A stretch of 44,436 bases of DNA from Balneolales bacterium. GTDB taxonomy: Bacteria; Bacteroidota; Rhodothermia; Balneolales; Natronogracilivirgulaceae. This document shows, piece after piece, positions 8,320 to 17,140 of the stretch. Positions within the stretch are counted from its first letter, which is position 1, and every line of letters begins with the position of its first letter. The notes under the pieces are model-generated. The model ran no database searches. It saw only the letters and a program-made list of their open reading frames with translations, and had not been told where the DNA came from. The stretch covers positions 1 to 44,436 of the forward strand of contig SLOL01000018.1 in NCBI GenBank assembly GCA_007132495.1, written 5' to 3'. Both the position numbers and the translations under genes were made by a program.

Positions 8320-8447
8320 ATACCTATTTATTATTTGTGTTTAAAATGGTTTCGTACTCCGTTCACCGGATACATGCCGTAAAAATACATACCGCCAAAC
8401 GGATCCGGTAAAAATACGCACATTACAGTTTATAAGGAACCGGCAAT

Positions 8448-9365
8448 CTAGCTCAACGAAACACCGGCATGACTGCGCTTCCGGTACCATTCGGCTACCT
8501 TTCTGGAAATTTCACAAACCTGATCAAGAGAGGTCATATCGTCTCGATGCAGCGGAAGCTTCACTTCCGGGGTGCGGATGCGACTTTCAGAGCAAAGGAC
8601 AGCTTTGGCCGGAACAGGATTGGAAGCGATAAACATGGATTTGCTTGCCTTTTCCCAGAATGCGCGATCTTCCTCATTCAGTTCTCCATTGAGAGCCATC
8701 TCGGCGTAGCGGTGTGTTGCCTTCGGCCAGACATTCCCGGCCACTGAAACAACACCGGAGGCGCCGTGGGGCACAAACCGGGGCAGCATGAGATCGTCGC
8801 CGCTGAAGAGTCGCACATCCCCGCAGACCGATCCATATTCACAAAAGTCATCCACCGAACCGCTGGCTTCCTTGATGGCCCAGAAGTTTCGATGATCCCG
8901 CAGGCGGCGTACCGCGTCAAGGTGCAGGGCGGCCCCGGTCCGGCCGGGAATATTATAAAGCATAACCGGACGGGTAACCATATCCATCAATGTCTTGAAC
9001 CAGTGATACTGTCCCTCCGGTCCGGGCTTGGAATAGAGAGGGGTGACCATCAGGTAGGCATCGATGTTTTTCGTCTCCAGGAAATAGAGCCAGGATGTGA
9101 TACCAGGCAAGTCATGTCCACCGACACCCACCATCACCGGAATATTCAGATTGAGAGAAAGTGTAAACTCAACAATGAGCCTGCGTTCCTCGTCACTCAG
9201 ATTAAGTGCTTCTCCGGTACTGCCAAGTATCAAAACTCCGTTTCCCGCCTCTTCCTGTTCACGAAGGAGCTGCTCCATGCTCTCCATATCCGGATTACCC
9301 GCATCTGTCAAAGGGGTCACCAGGGCAGTCCATAAGGGGATATTCAAACTATTCAAGGTAATCAT
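8448..9365 (-). CDS. dapA: 4-hydroxy-tetrahydrodipicolinate synthase
   Basis: 305 residues from the ATG at 9365. The frame extends to 9416, but that would overlap dapB and add a stretch unlike the family; from 9365 the protein begins MITLNSLNIPLWTALVTPL as DapA proteins do. Motifs: GSTGE (48-52), YNIPGRTG with catalytic Tyr137, and the Schiff-base lysine in AIKEASG (K165). It condenses pyruvate with aspartate semialdehyde, the committed step of lysine and DAP synthesis; a TIM barrel, usually tetrameric. It starts 11 bp after the dapB stop, so the two are almost certainly co-translated from one mRNA. Confidence 0.95.
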   Translation of the reverse strand: MITLNSLNIPLWTALVTPLTDAGNPDMESMEQLLREQEEAGNGVLILGSTGEALNLSDEERRLIVEFTLSLNLNIPVMVGVGGHDLPGITSWLYFLETKNIDAYLMVTPLYSKPGPEGQYHWFKTLMDMVTRPVMLYNIPGRTGAALHLDAVRRLRDHRNFWAIKEASGSVDDFCEYGSVCGDVRLFSGDDLMLPRFVPHGASGVVSVAGNVWPKATHRYAEMALNGELNEEDRAFWEKASKSMFIASNPVPAKAVLCSESRIRTPEVKLPLHRDDMTSLDQVCEISRKVAEWYRKRSHAGVSLS

Positions 9366-9376
9366 TCGTTTGGCTG

Positions 9377-10099
9377 TTAAGTGTTGGGGTGTGCCGGGTT
9401 CGGCCGGCTGCCCCACAATTTTTTAAGTGCAATCTGTTGTATGTCATACAATCCCGGCTCCATGGTATCCAGTTCGTTCGATACCTGTCTGGCGGTCCAA
9501 AGCGCACCGGATGCGAATATTTTCCGGTCACGTGCCGAATGTGTGACCGTGATATTTTCAAAAGGGGTGTTCAGAGTCAGGGTATGCTCACCGATGACAT
9601 CCCCGGTACGTTCCGAAGTAATGGTAGCGGGCTGATCCAGCCATTCTTTCCAGACAAGAGCGGTACCACTCGGAGCATCCTTTTTATGGGTGTGGTGCAC
9701 TTCATGAATGGAAAAGGAGAGATCATTATACAATGTACCGGCTTTGCCGAGAATATTGATCATCTCGTGCATAATATTCATACCCAGACTGAAATTATTG
9801 GCATGAACCCATACCCGTCCAAGTTCTTTGAGTTTCCGGGAGAACGCCTCCCTCCCTCCGGGCCATTCGAAACCTGTGGATCCGGCTACCACCGGCATAT
9901 CCACGGCCAGGAGCTCCGGTATATATTCAAGAAAAGGTTCACCGGGAAGAAAGCTGATAGCTATGTCGTGTCCGGTCAAGCCGGACCTATCCGGTGGATT
10001 ATAAATATCAAATGGTGTAATGGATACTCCGGAGTCCTCACCGGCGAGTTGCAGAACTTCGCCACCGGTTTTTCCTGTTCCAAGTAGTGCAATTTTCAT
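9377..10099 (-). CDS. dapB: 4-hydroxy-tetrahydrodipicolinate reductase
   Basis: 240 residues, in the shorter range for DapB. The Rossmann motif is GTGKTGGEV at residues 7-15. The active-site block EVHHTHKKDAPSGTA (about 133-147) holds the catalytic His and Lys residues. It reduces hydroxy-tetrahydrodipicolinate with NAD(P)H. First gene of the lysine/DAP cluster (dapB-dapA-dapD-aminotransferase). Its ATG is at the boundary of structured repeat unit R2, so the whole proximal leader of this operon is repeat DNA. This makes it a good candidate to test whether the element controls expression. Confidence 0.95.
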   Translation of the reverse strand: MKIALLGTGKTGGEVLQLAGEDSGVSITPFDIYNPPDRSGLTGHDIAISFLPGEPFLEYIPELLAVDMPVVAGSTGFEWPGGREAFSRKLKELGRVWVHANNFSLGMNIMHEMINILGKAGTLYNDLSFSIHEVHHTHKKDAPSGTALVWKEWLDQPATITSERTGDVIGEHTLTLNTPFENITVTHSARDRKIFASGALWTARQVSNELDTMEPGLYDIQQIALKKLWGSRPNPAHPNT

Positions 10100-10257
10100 G
10101 TGTTTAAATTATATGTATCACAATGTCACATGAACCGAAGGTCACGAAGTGAAATGACATGACCGTATTTAATCATACGCCTGTGTGTCCGGGCGCATGC
10201 CCGGTCATGTGCATTTCATCTGTTTAAAAATTTACGACCATAAGGTCACATGTAATA
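10100..10257 (-). repeat. Structured leader repeat, unit R2 plus truncated second unit (before dapB)
   Basis: A full 120-bp unit (10100-10219) runs from the dapB ATG to the next TTTCAT boundary. It is nearly the same as R1, including the extra segment GAACCGAAGGTCACGAAGTG. Outer stem AATGACATGACCG / CGGTCATGTGCATT; inner CCGGGC-GCAT-GCCCGG, where the loop has a base change from R1. From 10220 the sequence goes on as the start of a further unit (CTGTTTAAAAATTTACGACC, then ATAAGGTCACATGTAAT) and then decays at about 10257, so a second unit was once there or was copied in part. Confidence 0.85.
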
Positions 10258-10899
10258 ACATAATACCGGTATCCTTAAAAAATGTAACATGATTGTATCA
10301 CTATTTCGTATACAACGTAAATGAAATACCTTACAGGATTCTTTCCAACAGGATCCACCGGTAAAATATTTTTGCTCATTACAAGTTTTCAATACACCTG
10401 CAGAGCAGCATGTCACACACCGACAACTGACAGCGATCCTGTGAAGGGCGGTGAAGAAGTCGAATCGCTGTAGCCTGAAAAGCAAGATTCGCTCCTAAAG
10501 CACTCCACGATCAGCTCGTATGCAAGCTGCGTGACAGTTCCAGGGATTCACCCCATGGACCCAACATTCCCGGGAGGCCGTTCTCCCGCAATGCTTCGGC
10601 AAACGCCCCCTGGCCATCGGTCATCAGCTTTCCTTGCGTGGAAACAGGCACCTCGCGATGATTACCTGACGTTTGCACCTCTTCAGGTTTCGTGAAACTT
10701 AGGGATAAAATCAGCTAACTTCAACATAAAAACTCAGTAGCTTGACCGGGAACAGAATCCTTTGTTATCCGCTTAATTATTTTTCTAATCCGGGAAACTC
10801 CCGGATTGCCTTCATAGCAAACTGTGTAACCGTAAACCACCGGTAGCATATTGTCACTATATTTCAGATAATTAATTTCCATCCATAACACCATTATCC
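10258..10899. other. Long intergenic region upstream of dapB and of the CPBP gene
   Basis: About 640 bp with no convincing gene. Apart from the possible remnant at 10511-10717 (separate entry), I see only short spurious frames. A segment at 10480-10500 (minus strand AGTGCTTTAGGAGCGAATC) shares AGTGCTTTAGG with the 28-bp repeat near glnS; this may be chance. Promoters of the divergent dap operon and CPBP gene should lie here, but no clear TTG/TAnnTTTG pair was found. Confidence 0.4.
10511..10717 (-). pseudogene. Possible coding remnant without a good start
   Basis: The minus strand has about 66 open codons, ending at a TGA (10513-10511), with protein-like composition: FTKPEEVQTSGNHREVPV followed by TQGKLMTDGQGAFAEAL and ENGLPGMLGPWGESLELS. 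It has no well-placed start (internal ATG only) and is richer in G+C than the flanks. I do not recognise the family. It could be a decayed gene end, part of a mobile element, or a structured non-coding stretch that happens to be open. Confidence 0.25.
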
Positions 10900-11148
10900 A
10901 TGCAACAAATTACTATCGGGTTTGCAGAACATAAGCTTCAGCTCATATCTATAGAATTTACGGAGTTGAAGTTTTTTTGTTATGAGTTTGAAGAACATAA
11001 GCTTCAGCTTATATCTGATATCACCGGAGAGGTCAACCTGGATAACGACACATTTGACTACTGCACACAGGAGGAGCATCCATGTGGAAAGCGTAATCGG
11101 ACAGAGCTCTATCCATATTCCGGAAAATGCATAACCGGAAACGTATGA
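10900..11148 (+). CDS. Small hypothetical ORF with three 11-residue repeats
   Basis: 82 codons, ATG at 10900, TGA at 11146-11148, two bases before the likely ATG (11151) of the CPBP gene; this spacing would allow translational coupling. Residues 7-39 are three 11-residue units (GFAEHKLQLIS, IEFTELKFFCY, EFEEHKLQLIS) encoded by 33-bp units at 10918-10950, 10951-10983 and 10984-11016; units 1 and 3 are almost identical, unit 2 has diverged. The repeat can be read open on the other strand too, so coding is not proven. No family recognised. It may be an upstream coding leader for the protease gene or just repeat DNA with an open frame. Confidence 0.35.
   Translation: MQQITIGFAEHKLQLISIEFTELKFFCYEFEEHKLQLISDITGEVNLDNDTFDYCTQEEHPCGKRNRTELYPYSGKCITGNV
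10918..11016 (+). repeat. 33-bp triple repeat upstream of the CPBP gene
   Basis: Units at 10918-10950 and 10984-11016 share 25 consecutive positions with one change (AGAACATAAGCTTCAGCT, then C/T, then ATATCT). The middle unit 10951-10983 keeps the phase and the coding pattern but has diverged. Each unit contains the imperfect palindrome AAGCT-TC-AGCT. Confidence 0.8.
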
Positions 11149-11150
11149 CC

Positions 11151-11777
11151 ATGTCTGAAGAAAATCAGGAACTGTCCAATTTAAAAATAATCACTTCCGG
11201 ATCCGGATTATTCCTGCTGTCGCTGGTTTCGATGGGCATATATACTGCCTTAACCCTGATCATACTGCATCTATTTCATGAAGCCTCGATAACATCGCTG
11301 TTCCGGCACGGGCTCGGTGTTCCTTTGCAGCTTCTGACCGGTACGCTGTTTGGTCTGATGGCCGCAATTTCCGTATCCTGGATGATGTTTCGTACTGTTA
11401 TTGCCGGTATTTTGAAGGATTACACCATTGTAAGACTGCTTTCCGATATACACCTTTCGCGTTTTGACCGTATCCAGATTTCGCTTTTTGCCGGTGTGGG
11501 AGAAGAGCTGCTCTTTCGCGGCGCCCTTCAGCCCCTGATCGGAATCTGGCTAACCTCACTGCTGTTTGTGGGACTGCATGGTTATTTCAAGTTCAAATCG
11601 CTCAAGCACATCGCATTCGGACTCTCCATGTTTGCCCTGAGTGTAGGTCTCGGACTGCTTTACGAGTGGGCCGGGTTGCTTGCTGCCATAACCGCACATG
11701 CCGTCTATGACCTTGTCATGCTGCAAATCGGTCAAAGATTCGGTTTCGGTACGATTAAAACAGCACAACATACGTGA
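11151..11777 (+). CDS. CPBP-family intramembrane metalloprotease
   Basis: 208 residues from the ATG at 11151 (MSEENQELS...); ATGs at 11127 and 11145 are in frame but less likely. Several hydrophobic segments span most of the protein. Motif EELLFRGAL (GVGEELLFRG) has the paired glutamates and Arg of the CPBP/Abi (CAAX protease and bacteriocin-processing) family. The later FVGLHG and ITAHAVYDL carry the further metal-binding His residues. Family members are membrane proteases whose substrates are mostly unknown. It lies convergent to the ABC permease with a heptamer repeat between them, and behind a small repeat ORF that ends two bases before it. Confidence 0.9.
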   Translation: MSEENQELSNLKIITSGSGLFLLSLVSMGIYTALTLIILHLFHEASITSLFRHGLGVPLQLLTGTLFGLMAAISVSWMMFRTVIAGILKDYTIVRLLSDIHLSRFDRIQISLFAGVGEELLFRGALQPLIGIWLTSLLFVGLHGYFKFKSLKHIAFGLSMFALSVGLGLLYEWAGLLAAITAHAVYDLVMLQIGQRFGFGTIKTAQHT

Positions 11778-11813
11778 ATAGACGCATACCATATGAGGAC
11801 TGATGTCTCAGGT

Positions 11814-11911
11814 CAGAACTCAGAACTCAGAACTCTGAATTCTGAATTCAGAGTTCTGTATTCTGTATTCTGTATTCTGTATTCTGTTTTCTGTATTCTG
11901 TATTCTGTCGC
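11814..11911. repeat. Array of in-phase heptamer repeats
   Basis: Starting at 11814 the sequence reads as consecutive 7-mers: CAGAACT x3, CTGAATT x2, CAGAGTT, CTGTATT x4, CTGTTTT, CTGTATT x2, then a degenerate last unit. The CAGAACT and CTGTATT/CTGAATT halves are close to each other's complement, so the array can fold back (around GAATTCTGAATTC). It fills the convergent gap between the CPBP and permease genes and ends three bases before the permease stop codon. Heptamer arrays of this kind arise and vary by slippage. Confidence 0.9.
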
Positions 11912-11914
11912 TAG

Positions 11915-14500
11915 CTACTCGGCATTCAACCGCAATATTTCCAGCGGACTTTTGTGCAGGATGTTGCGCATGTTGAGAAATCCAACAGCCAGCGTCAAAG
12001 CGATCACTATGAGCGATGCAACAACCAGTGCCGGTACATCGGGAACAAAAACCAGGTCAAAATAGAAATAGGCCAGGAGCCATCCGGCAATAAGCGAAAG
12101 CAGTACTCCGGTAAGACATGCCAGGGTTCCAAGCCACAGATACTCCACAACCTGGATGCCGCGGATCTGTCTGCGTGACGCTCCAATGGTTCGCAGCAAC
12201 ACCGATTCCCGGATCCGCTGAAAGCGGCTGATGGCAATGGCACTGGCCAGGACGATGAGGCCGGTCAGAATACTGAACAGGGCCATGAACTGCACTGCCA
12301 TAGCCACCTTATCCAGAAAGGTCTGAACGCTTTCGAGCACCAGGCCGATATCGATTGCCGACACATTCGGATGCGCCTGCACCACTTCCTGCTGCAGCTG
12401 AGCGGTGGTCAATTCATCCGGACTGCGCATGGTCACGGCGAAAAACTGCGGGGCCTGTTCCAACACCCCTGAAGGAAACAGCAGAAAGAAATTGGGCTGC
12501 GGTCGTTGAAAATCTACCTCTCTGATGGAAGCAACATAGGTCTCTACCGGCACTCCCTGGACATCGAACGTCAGCCGGTCATTCAGCTCCACATTCAGGT
12601 CATCTGCCAGACGATGATCCAGCGATACGGGAACCGTGACCCCGGAGCCAATCCCCTCCGATCGACCGATCCACTCCCCTTCACGAATCGTTTCAGCTTC
12701 ATTCAACTCATCGCGATAGCTTACTCTGTACTCCCGGGTCAGTGCCCAGTTACCGGCCTGTCGTGTGGTATCCTCCCGAATTTCCCGAACCGGTCGATCG
12801 TTGAGACGGGAGAGCCGCATGGAGACGATAGGCACCTGTTCCAGGATCTGTGTGTCGTGGGATTCTGCTATCTCAATGATGTCCTCTCGCTGATCTGTTT
12901 GTATGTCATAAAAGACCAGATTGGGTTGATTTCCACCGGTTTGCAGGTCAATCCGCTGCAGGATCATCTCCTGTGACAGGTACATCGAGCCGATAAGCAG
13001 CATACCCATTCCGAGGGTGGTTACCAGAACGGCCGTCTGATTGTTCGGCCGGAACATGTTGGCAATACCCTGGCGCCAGATATAGGAAAATGATCGCAAT
13101 CGCATGGACCGGGCCAGACGAATAAGCAGAACCGATGTACCCATGAGAATCAGGATGGAAGCGATCAGTCCTCCAACAAACAGAACGGCGACTGCAATAC
13201 TCTCCAGAAGGAGTGCAAGTATAGCTATAAGAAGCAAAATAACACCGACACCAACGGTGGCTTTTATCCGTTTCGGTACATGTGCAAGAGGAGAGAAATC
13301 GGTGGAACGGATGGTCAACAGCGGTGAAATATTATTGATACTGAGCAGTGGAAGTACGGCGAAAGCGAAACTGACGGCAACTCCGGTCAGAAATCCAAGC
13401 ATCAGCGCAGGCACAGAGACCTGCTGAACCAGTTCAAACGGGAGAAAATCGGTAAAAAGCAGAGGCAGAAAGCGCTGGATGATCAACCCGAGCAGTGAAC
13501 CTGCCAGGGCCCCGGCAAATCCGAGACCGGCTATCTGCAAACCGAAAATATGGAGGGTCTGCCGGGATGACGCACCCAGACACCGCAAGGTGGCGACGGT
13601 GATACTTTTCCGCTTGATATAGACATAGACGGCGCTGGCCACTCCGAGTGCCCCGAGCATCAGTGCAATAAAACCGACCATTCCCAGAAATTTGGTAAGA
13701 TTGTCGACAATCCGGGAAAAATCGTCCATACGCGATGCTACGGTAGTTACACCGAGCCGGCGATCGGAAACCCGTTCCCGTGCTTCGGATGCAAGTTCCT
13801 CTACTGCTTCATCGCTTTGAAGCTCCGGACGATCCGGTCCGAACCGGAACCACGTTTTGTACTGTACCCTGCTGCCGCGATCCAGAAGTCCGGTACCGGA
13901 AGCCACCTCCTCCGGAATGATGATCCGGGGGCCGATCAGGGAGAAGGCTGCCGATTCACCGGGCACTTCAAGGATCATTCCCGCTATTTCAAGCCATTCA
14001 GTACCAACGCGTATGGAGTCTCCGACCTGCAAACCAAGTTGATTCATAATCGGCCGGTCGACCAACGCGGTTCGCTCCTCCTGGTAGTTCATTGCCGCAC
14101 CGGAAGGCTCGGTCTTTATCTCGCCATAAAAAGGAAACGCTCCATCAATGGCCCGGATCTGGGACAATCGTGTGGCATCGTCATCACTGTTACTGCTTCG
14201 GTAGAGCACCATCGAAGAGAACTCAATGGACCGGGCCTGCTCCCCTCCCACCGAATCAACCCATGCTGTCAGCGAATCTCCATAGGGCTCATTGAGACTG
14301 ATCTCCAGATCCGCTCCCAACAGCTCCCTGGCCTGGTCGTTAACGGTCAGCATCACATCGCTGCGAAATGAAAGTATGGCGACCAATGCAGCCACTCCGG
14401 CAACAATCCCTCCGCTATAGAGCAGCAGACTGCGGAATTGCGTACGGGCGTCACGCCAGGCGGTTTTAAAGCTGAACAGGTCGGGAATCAGTGGCATCAT
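11915..14500 (-). CDS. FtsX/MacB-like ABC transporter permease (YbbP type)
   Basis: 861 residues. An N-terminal membrane helix (LLLYSGGIVAGVAALVAIL) is followed by a large periplasmic region, then blocks of 3-4 helices (around residues 270-390, 420-500), another periplasmic domain and a last FtsX unit (about 735-850) with GASRRQIRGIQ. This double-FtsX layout is that of YbbP. It forms a complex with the ATPase encoded just upstream (4-bp ATGA overlap at 14497-14500). In E. coli the ybbA-ybbP pair is adjacent to and divergent from tesA, and the same arrangement is kept here. Export of lipid or hydrophobic substrates is suspected for the family; substrate not known. Confidence 0.9.
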   Translation of the reverse strand: MMPLIPDLFSFKTAWRDARTQFRSLLLYSGGIVAGVAALVAILSFRSDVMLTVNDQARELLGADLEISLNEPYGDSLTAWVDSVGGEQARSIEFSSMVLYRSSNSDDDATRLSQIRAIDGAFPFYGEIKTEPSGAAMNYQEERTALVDRPIMNQLGLQVGDSIRVGTEWLEIAGMILEVPGESAAFSLIGPRIIIPEEVASGTGLLDRGSRVQYKTWFRFGPDRPELQSDEAVEELASEARERVSDRRLGVTTVASRMDDFSRIVDNLTKFLGMVGFIALMLGALGVASAVYVYIKRKSITVATLRCLGASSRQTLHIFGLQIAGLGFAGALAGSLLGLIIQRFLPLLFTDFLPFELVQQVSVPALMLGFLTGVAVSFAFAVLPLLSINNISPLLTIRSTDFSPLAHVPKRIKATVGVGVILLLIAILALLLESIAVAVLFVGGLIASILILMGTSVLLIRLARSMRLRSFSYIWRQGIANMFRPNNQTAVLVTTLGMGMLLIGSMYLSQEMILQRIDLQTGGNQPNLVFYDIQTDQREDIIEIAESHDTQILEQVPIVSMRLSRLNDRPVREIREDTTRQAGNWALTREYRVSYRDELNEAETIREGEWIGRSEGIGSGVTVPVSLDHRLADDLNVELNDRLTFDVQGVPVETYVASIREVDFQRPQPNFFLLFPSGVLEQAPQFFAVTMRSPDELTTAQLQQEVVQAHPNVSAIDIGLVLESVQTFLDKVAMAVQFMALFSILTGLIVLASAIAISRFQRIRESVLLRTIGASRRQIRGIQVVEYLWLGTLACLTGVLLSLIAGWLLAYFYFDLVFVPDVPALVVASLIVIALTLAVGFLNMRNILHKSPLEILRLNAE

Positions 14501-15243
14501 GAATCAACCATTTTCTTTGCACTCCGGGAATTCCGGTTAAATCCGGCGGGGGCCGCTGATCCGGCAGCAGGACCTGAATCCGTTGCCACACGCCCCCCTT
14601 TAAGGCGGATAATCCGGTCACACTGTGCGGCCAGTTCGGGGTCATGGGTCACAATAACCAGCGTGGTTCCCTCCTTTTGATTGAGGTCAAAAAGGATCTC
14701 TTCAATCTGTGAGCCCGTCTCTTCATCAAGGTTTCCGGTCGGTTCGTCAGCAAACAGGATATCCGGTTCATGGATGAAAGCGCGCGCCATGCCTACCCGC
14801 TGCTGTTCGCCTCCGGACAGCTGGGTGGGATAATGATGGATCCTGCCGGCAAGCCCCACCTCTACAAGCAGGCGTTCCGCACGGGCGGAAACCTCCTCAT
14901 ATCCGGCGCCACGCAGTTCCATCGGCACCATTACATTTTCCAATGCCGTCAAAGTCGGTATCAGTTGAAAAGATTGAAAGACAAAGCCGATATGGCGATT
15001 CCGGATAACCGCCAGGGCGTCTTCATCCAGTATCCGCAGCGAATGATCCTTCAGATAGACGTCACCGGAAGTAGCACGATCCAGTCCGGCACACAGTCCG
15101 AGCAGTGTCGTCTTGCCGCTCCCTGACGGACCCACAATGGCACAGGATGTCCCCGGTTCAATTTCAAAAGTAACCCTGTCCAGTACGGTCAGTGGACGAT
15201 CACCGCTTTGATAGGTTTTTGTAAGATCTTCTACACGAAGCAT
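14497..15243 (-). CDS. ABC transporter ATP-binding protein (YbbA/LolD type)
   Basis: 248 residues. Walker [10 protein letters not shown] (about 38-46), Q-loop in [10 protein letters not shown], signature [15 protein letters not shown] (about 140-154), Walker [13 protein letters not shown], and switch His in VIVTHD. The 'MxxEP/ETG' and Q-rich signature belong to the MacB/LolD/FtsE subgroup that works with FtsX-like permeases. It is cotranslated with the permease through a 4-bp overlap. The last ~35 residues ([19 protein letters not shown]...) are an unusual Ala/Gly-rich tail with no known role. Confidence 0.93.
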   Translation of the reverse strand: MLRVEDLTKTYQSGDRPLTVLDRVTFEIEPGTSCAIVGPSGSGKTTLLGLCAGLDRATSGDVYLKDHSLRILDEDALAVIRNRHIGFVFQSFQLIPTLTALENVMVPMELRGAGYEEVSARAERLLVEVGLAGRIHHYPTQLSGGEQQRVGMARAFIHEPDILFADEPTGNLDEETGSQIEEILFDLNQKEGTTLVIVTHDPELAAQCDRIIRLKGGRVATDSGPAAGSAAPAGFNRNSRSAKKMVDS

Positions 15244-15440
15244 TGGAAACTGTTTGGTGTATTGTTGTTTTCACGATAAACTTATTTTCCGGAAAAATCG
15301 TTGATATACTTTCAAATAAATTCGTTATTCGGTTGAATTTTTTACATCATCCGGGCAATCATTGGGACATTTGCCACGATATCCGGGTATATCCGGCAAA
15401 AATCGTGATCCGTTCCGACTATATCACGCGGTCATCATCA

Positions 15441-16073
15441 ATGAAACACCGACTTCTTACTATACTCTTTGTAACGGTATTATGTTGCGTTCCATCGTCA
15501 CATGCCCGTTCGGGAGCGGTCCCGGGCACTACAATCCTGTTTTTCGGTGACAGTATTACGGCCGGATACGGACTCGACCTCGAACAGGCATTTCCGGCCA
15601 TCATTGAGGATATCGCCGATGCGGATGGCTATAATGTCGAGGCGGTGAATGCCGGGGTAAGCGGAGAGACTTCCGCGGGAGGGGTACGGCGTATTGACTG
15701 GGTATTGCAACGCCCTTTTGACATTTTTGTACTGGAGCTTGGGGGTAATGACGCGTTGCGGGGAGTAGAACCGGAAAATACAAAAGAGAATTTACAGCGC
15801 ATCATAGACAAGGTTTCGGAAAACCGGCCTGAGTCGGTTATAGTGTTAGCAGGAATGGAGGCGCCGCCGAATATGGGGGAAGACTACATTCTTGAATTCC
15901 GCCAGGTGTTCCGGGATCTTGCCGAAAACAATGAAGTGATCTTTATCCCCTTTATTCTGGAAGGCGTTGCCGGTGAACCCGATCTTAATCAGGCCGACGG
16001 AGTTCATCCCACTGCCGAGGGACACCGCATTATCGCATCCCATGTATGGCCTTATCTGGAGCCCTTGCTATAA
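15441..16073 (+). CDS. tesA: Arylesterase / SGNH hydrolase, TesA-like, secreted
   Basis: 210 residues from the ATG at 15441. Upstream codons to 15243 are open but unlike the family. Residues 1-23 form a signal peptide (MKHRLLTILFVTVLCCVPSSHA). SGNH blocks: GDSITAGYG with nucleophile Ser38, NAGVSGET, GGNDALRG, and the catalytic Asp-His pair in DGVHPTAEGH. This family includes E. coli TesA, a periplasmic thioesterase/lysophospholipase/arylesterase. Divergent from the ybbA/ybbP-like genes, a linkage also found in E. coli, which strengthens the assignment and suggests work on the same lipid-like substrates. Confidence 0.9.
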   Translation: MKHRLLTILFVTVLCCVPSSHARSGAVPGTTILFFGDSITAGYGLDLEQAFPAIIEDIADADGYNVEAVNAGVSGETSAGGVRRIDWVLQRPFDIFVLELGGNDALRGVEPENTKENLQRIIDKVSENRPESVIVLAGMEAPPNMGEDYILEFRQVFRDLAENNEVIFIPFILEGVAGEPDLNQADGVHPTAEGHRIIASHVWPYLEPLL

Positions 16074-16307
16074 AATTCTGTGGGATACGGGTCATTACCT
16101 TCACCGGCCGCAGTCATCGCTTAATTGTCACGAATGTTGAAACTTGCCTCCGTTGGCTGTGATCGTGACTCAACAGCAATCTTCGCTTCATTGTAAAACC
16201 CGTTCATTGCCGAATTGCATAATCACTGGTATATTGACAGGAGAAACGTCGATGAAGCTGTAACTGTATAATCGCCGTATAACCAACGCTTCTAAACACA
16301 TACCTCT

Positions 16308-16520
16308 ATGATACGCTGGATTATTCTCATGGCTGTTATTTTCATCATGCTCAGAATACTCCTGCAACTTTTTCCCGGTCTCCTGAATCTGATCGGGCGT
16401 CTTCCGGGTGATTCGGAGTTCAAGTCGGGTGAAAAAAAAGTTCAAGTACCGATCACCACCATGATCATTCTCAGCCTGATCATTACCATTATTCTAAATT
16501 TTCTGCAGCGCATATTATAG
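16308..16520 (+). CDS. DUF2905 small membrane protein
   Basis: 70 residues with two hydrophobic helices (about 3-28 and 48-68) joined by NLIGRLPGDSEFKSGEKK and VQVPITTMIILS. The central LPGD and the 'PITT' start of the second helix are the DUF2905 pattern. The function of this widespread inner-membrane family is unknown. It lies 234 bp after tesA and 260 bp before the Smr gene, both on the same strand. Confidence 0.85.
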   Translation: MIRWIILMAVIFIMLRILLQLFPGLLNLIGRLPGDSEFKSGEKKVQVPITTMIILSLIITIILNFLQRIL

Positions 16521-16780
16521 CCCGGACTTCGGTTCATGACTTCCGGTGCCAAATTCAATGCCAACCGCTATCATGAATTCAGCAAAGAGGCGATACAATG
16601 CTCTTCAGCGATTTGCACCCGAACGCCGGTTCATTGGTTGTTCGCCCCGGGTATCTCTTCGAAGAAAACTGTTTCTGGCAGCTGAGTTCATCCTGATCTT
16701 TACGATCGGATTCAACCACCACTTTCTGAACTCGGTGGTACTGGACCTGAATATTTTCTTCCGTTAAAACGCACACACCT

Positions 16781-17035
16781 ATGGCCAAGCTGAAACTCGA
16801 CCTGCACGACATATACAACAAGGGCGATCAGATCGACCGGGAACTGGAGCGTGTCATTGATGAGGCGGTCGAAAATAAGATCAAGACCATAGAGATCATC
16901 CCCGGCAAGGGCAGCGGTCAGCTCAAAAAACGGGTGCTTCGTTTCCTGGACCGGCCGGAAATCAAAAATCGTTACGATCGCATCAAAAAGGACAGCAAGA
17001 ACTTCGGCCGGATCTTCATCTATTTTAAAAAGTGA
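16781..17035 (+). CDS. Small Smr-domain protein
   Basis: 84 residues that are essentially a lone Smr domain: LDLHDIYNKGDQIDRELERV at the start (LDLH motif) and IEIIPGKGSGQLKKRVLRFL in the middle (the (H/P)GKG-G loop). Smr domains bind branched nucleic acid or cut RNA/DNA in MutS2 and SmrA/B. In the classical motif the loop reads HGxGxG; here His is replaced by Pro (PGKGSG), so nuclease activity is uncertain. Ends in a Lys-rich tail. Convergent with trpB2 106 bp away. Confidence 0.85.
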   Translation: MAKLKLDLHDIYNKGDQIDRELERVIDEAVENKIKTIEIIPGKGSGQLKKRVLRFLDRPEIKNRYDRIKKDSKNFGRIFIYFKK

Positions 17036-17140
17036 AAGATCAGGCTTGTACAGAAATATGATGCGTTATTTTTGGTAGCCGATACCGGTTCCGGCTCACT
17101 GGTCTGTTTCCGGGCTGTACCTGGACTTTCCCCGGCCTGT

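Noticed and set aside
10480-10510. AGTGCTTTAGG shared with the glnS 28-bp repeat as a dispersed element
   Set aside because: Only 11 bases match and the flanks differ; one match of that size in 44 kb is not strong evidence.
16546-16767. 73-codon ORF between the DUF2905 and Smr genes
   Set aside because: No family resemblance and no start context; both neighbours are well supported without it.
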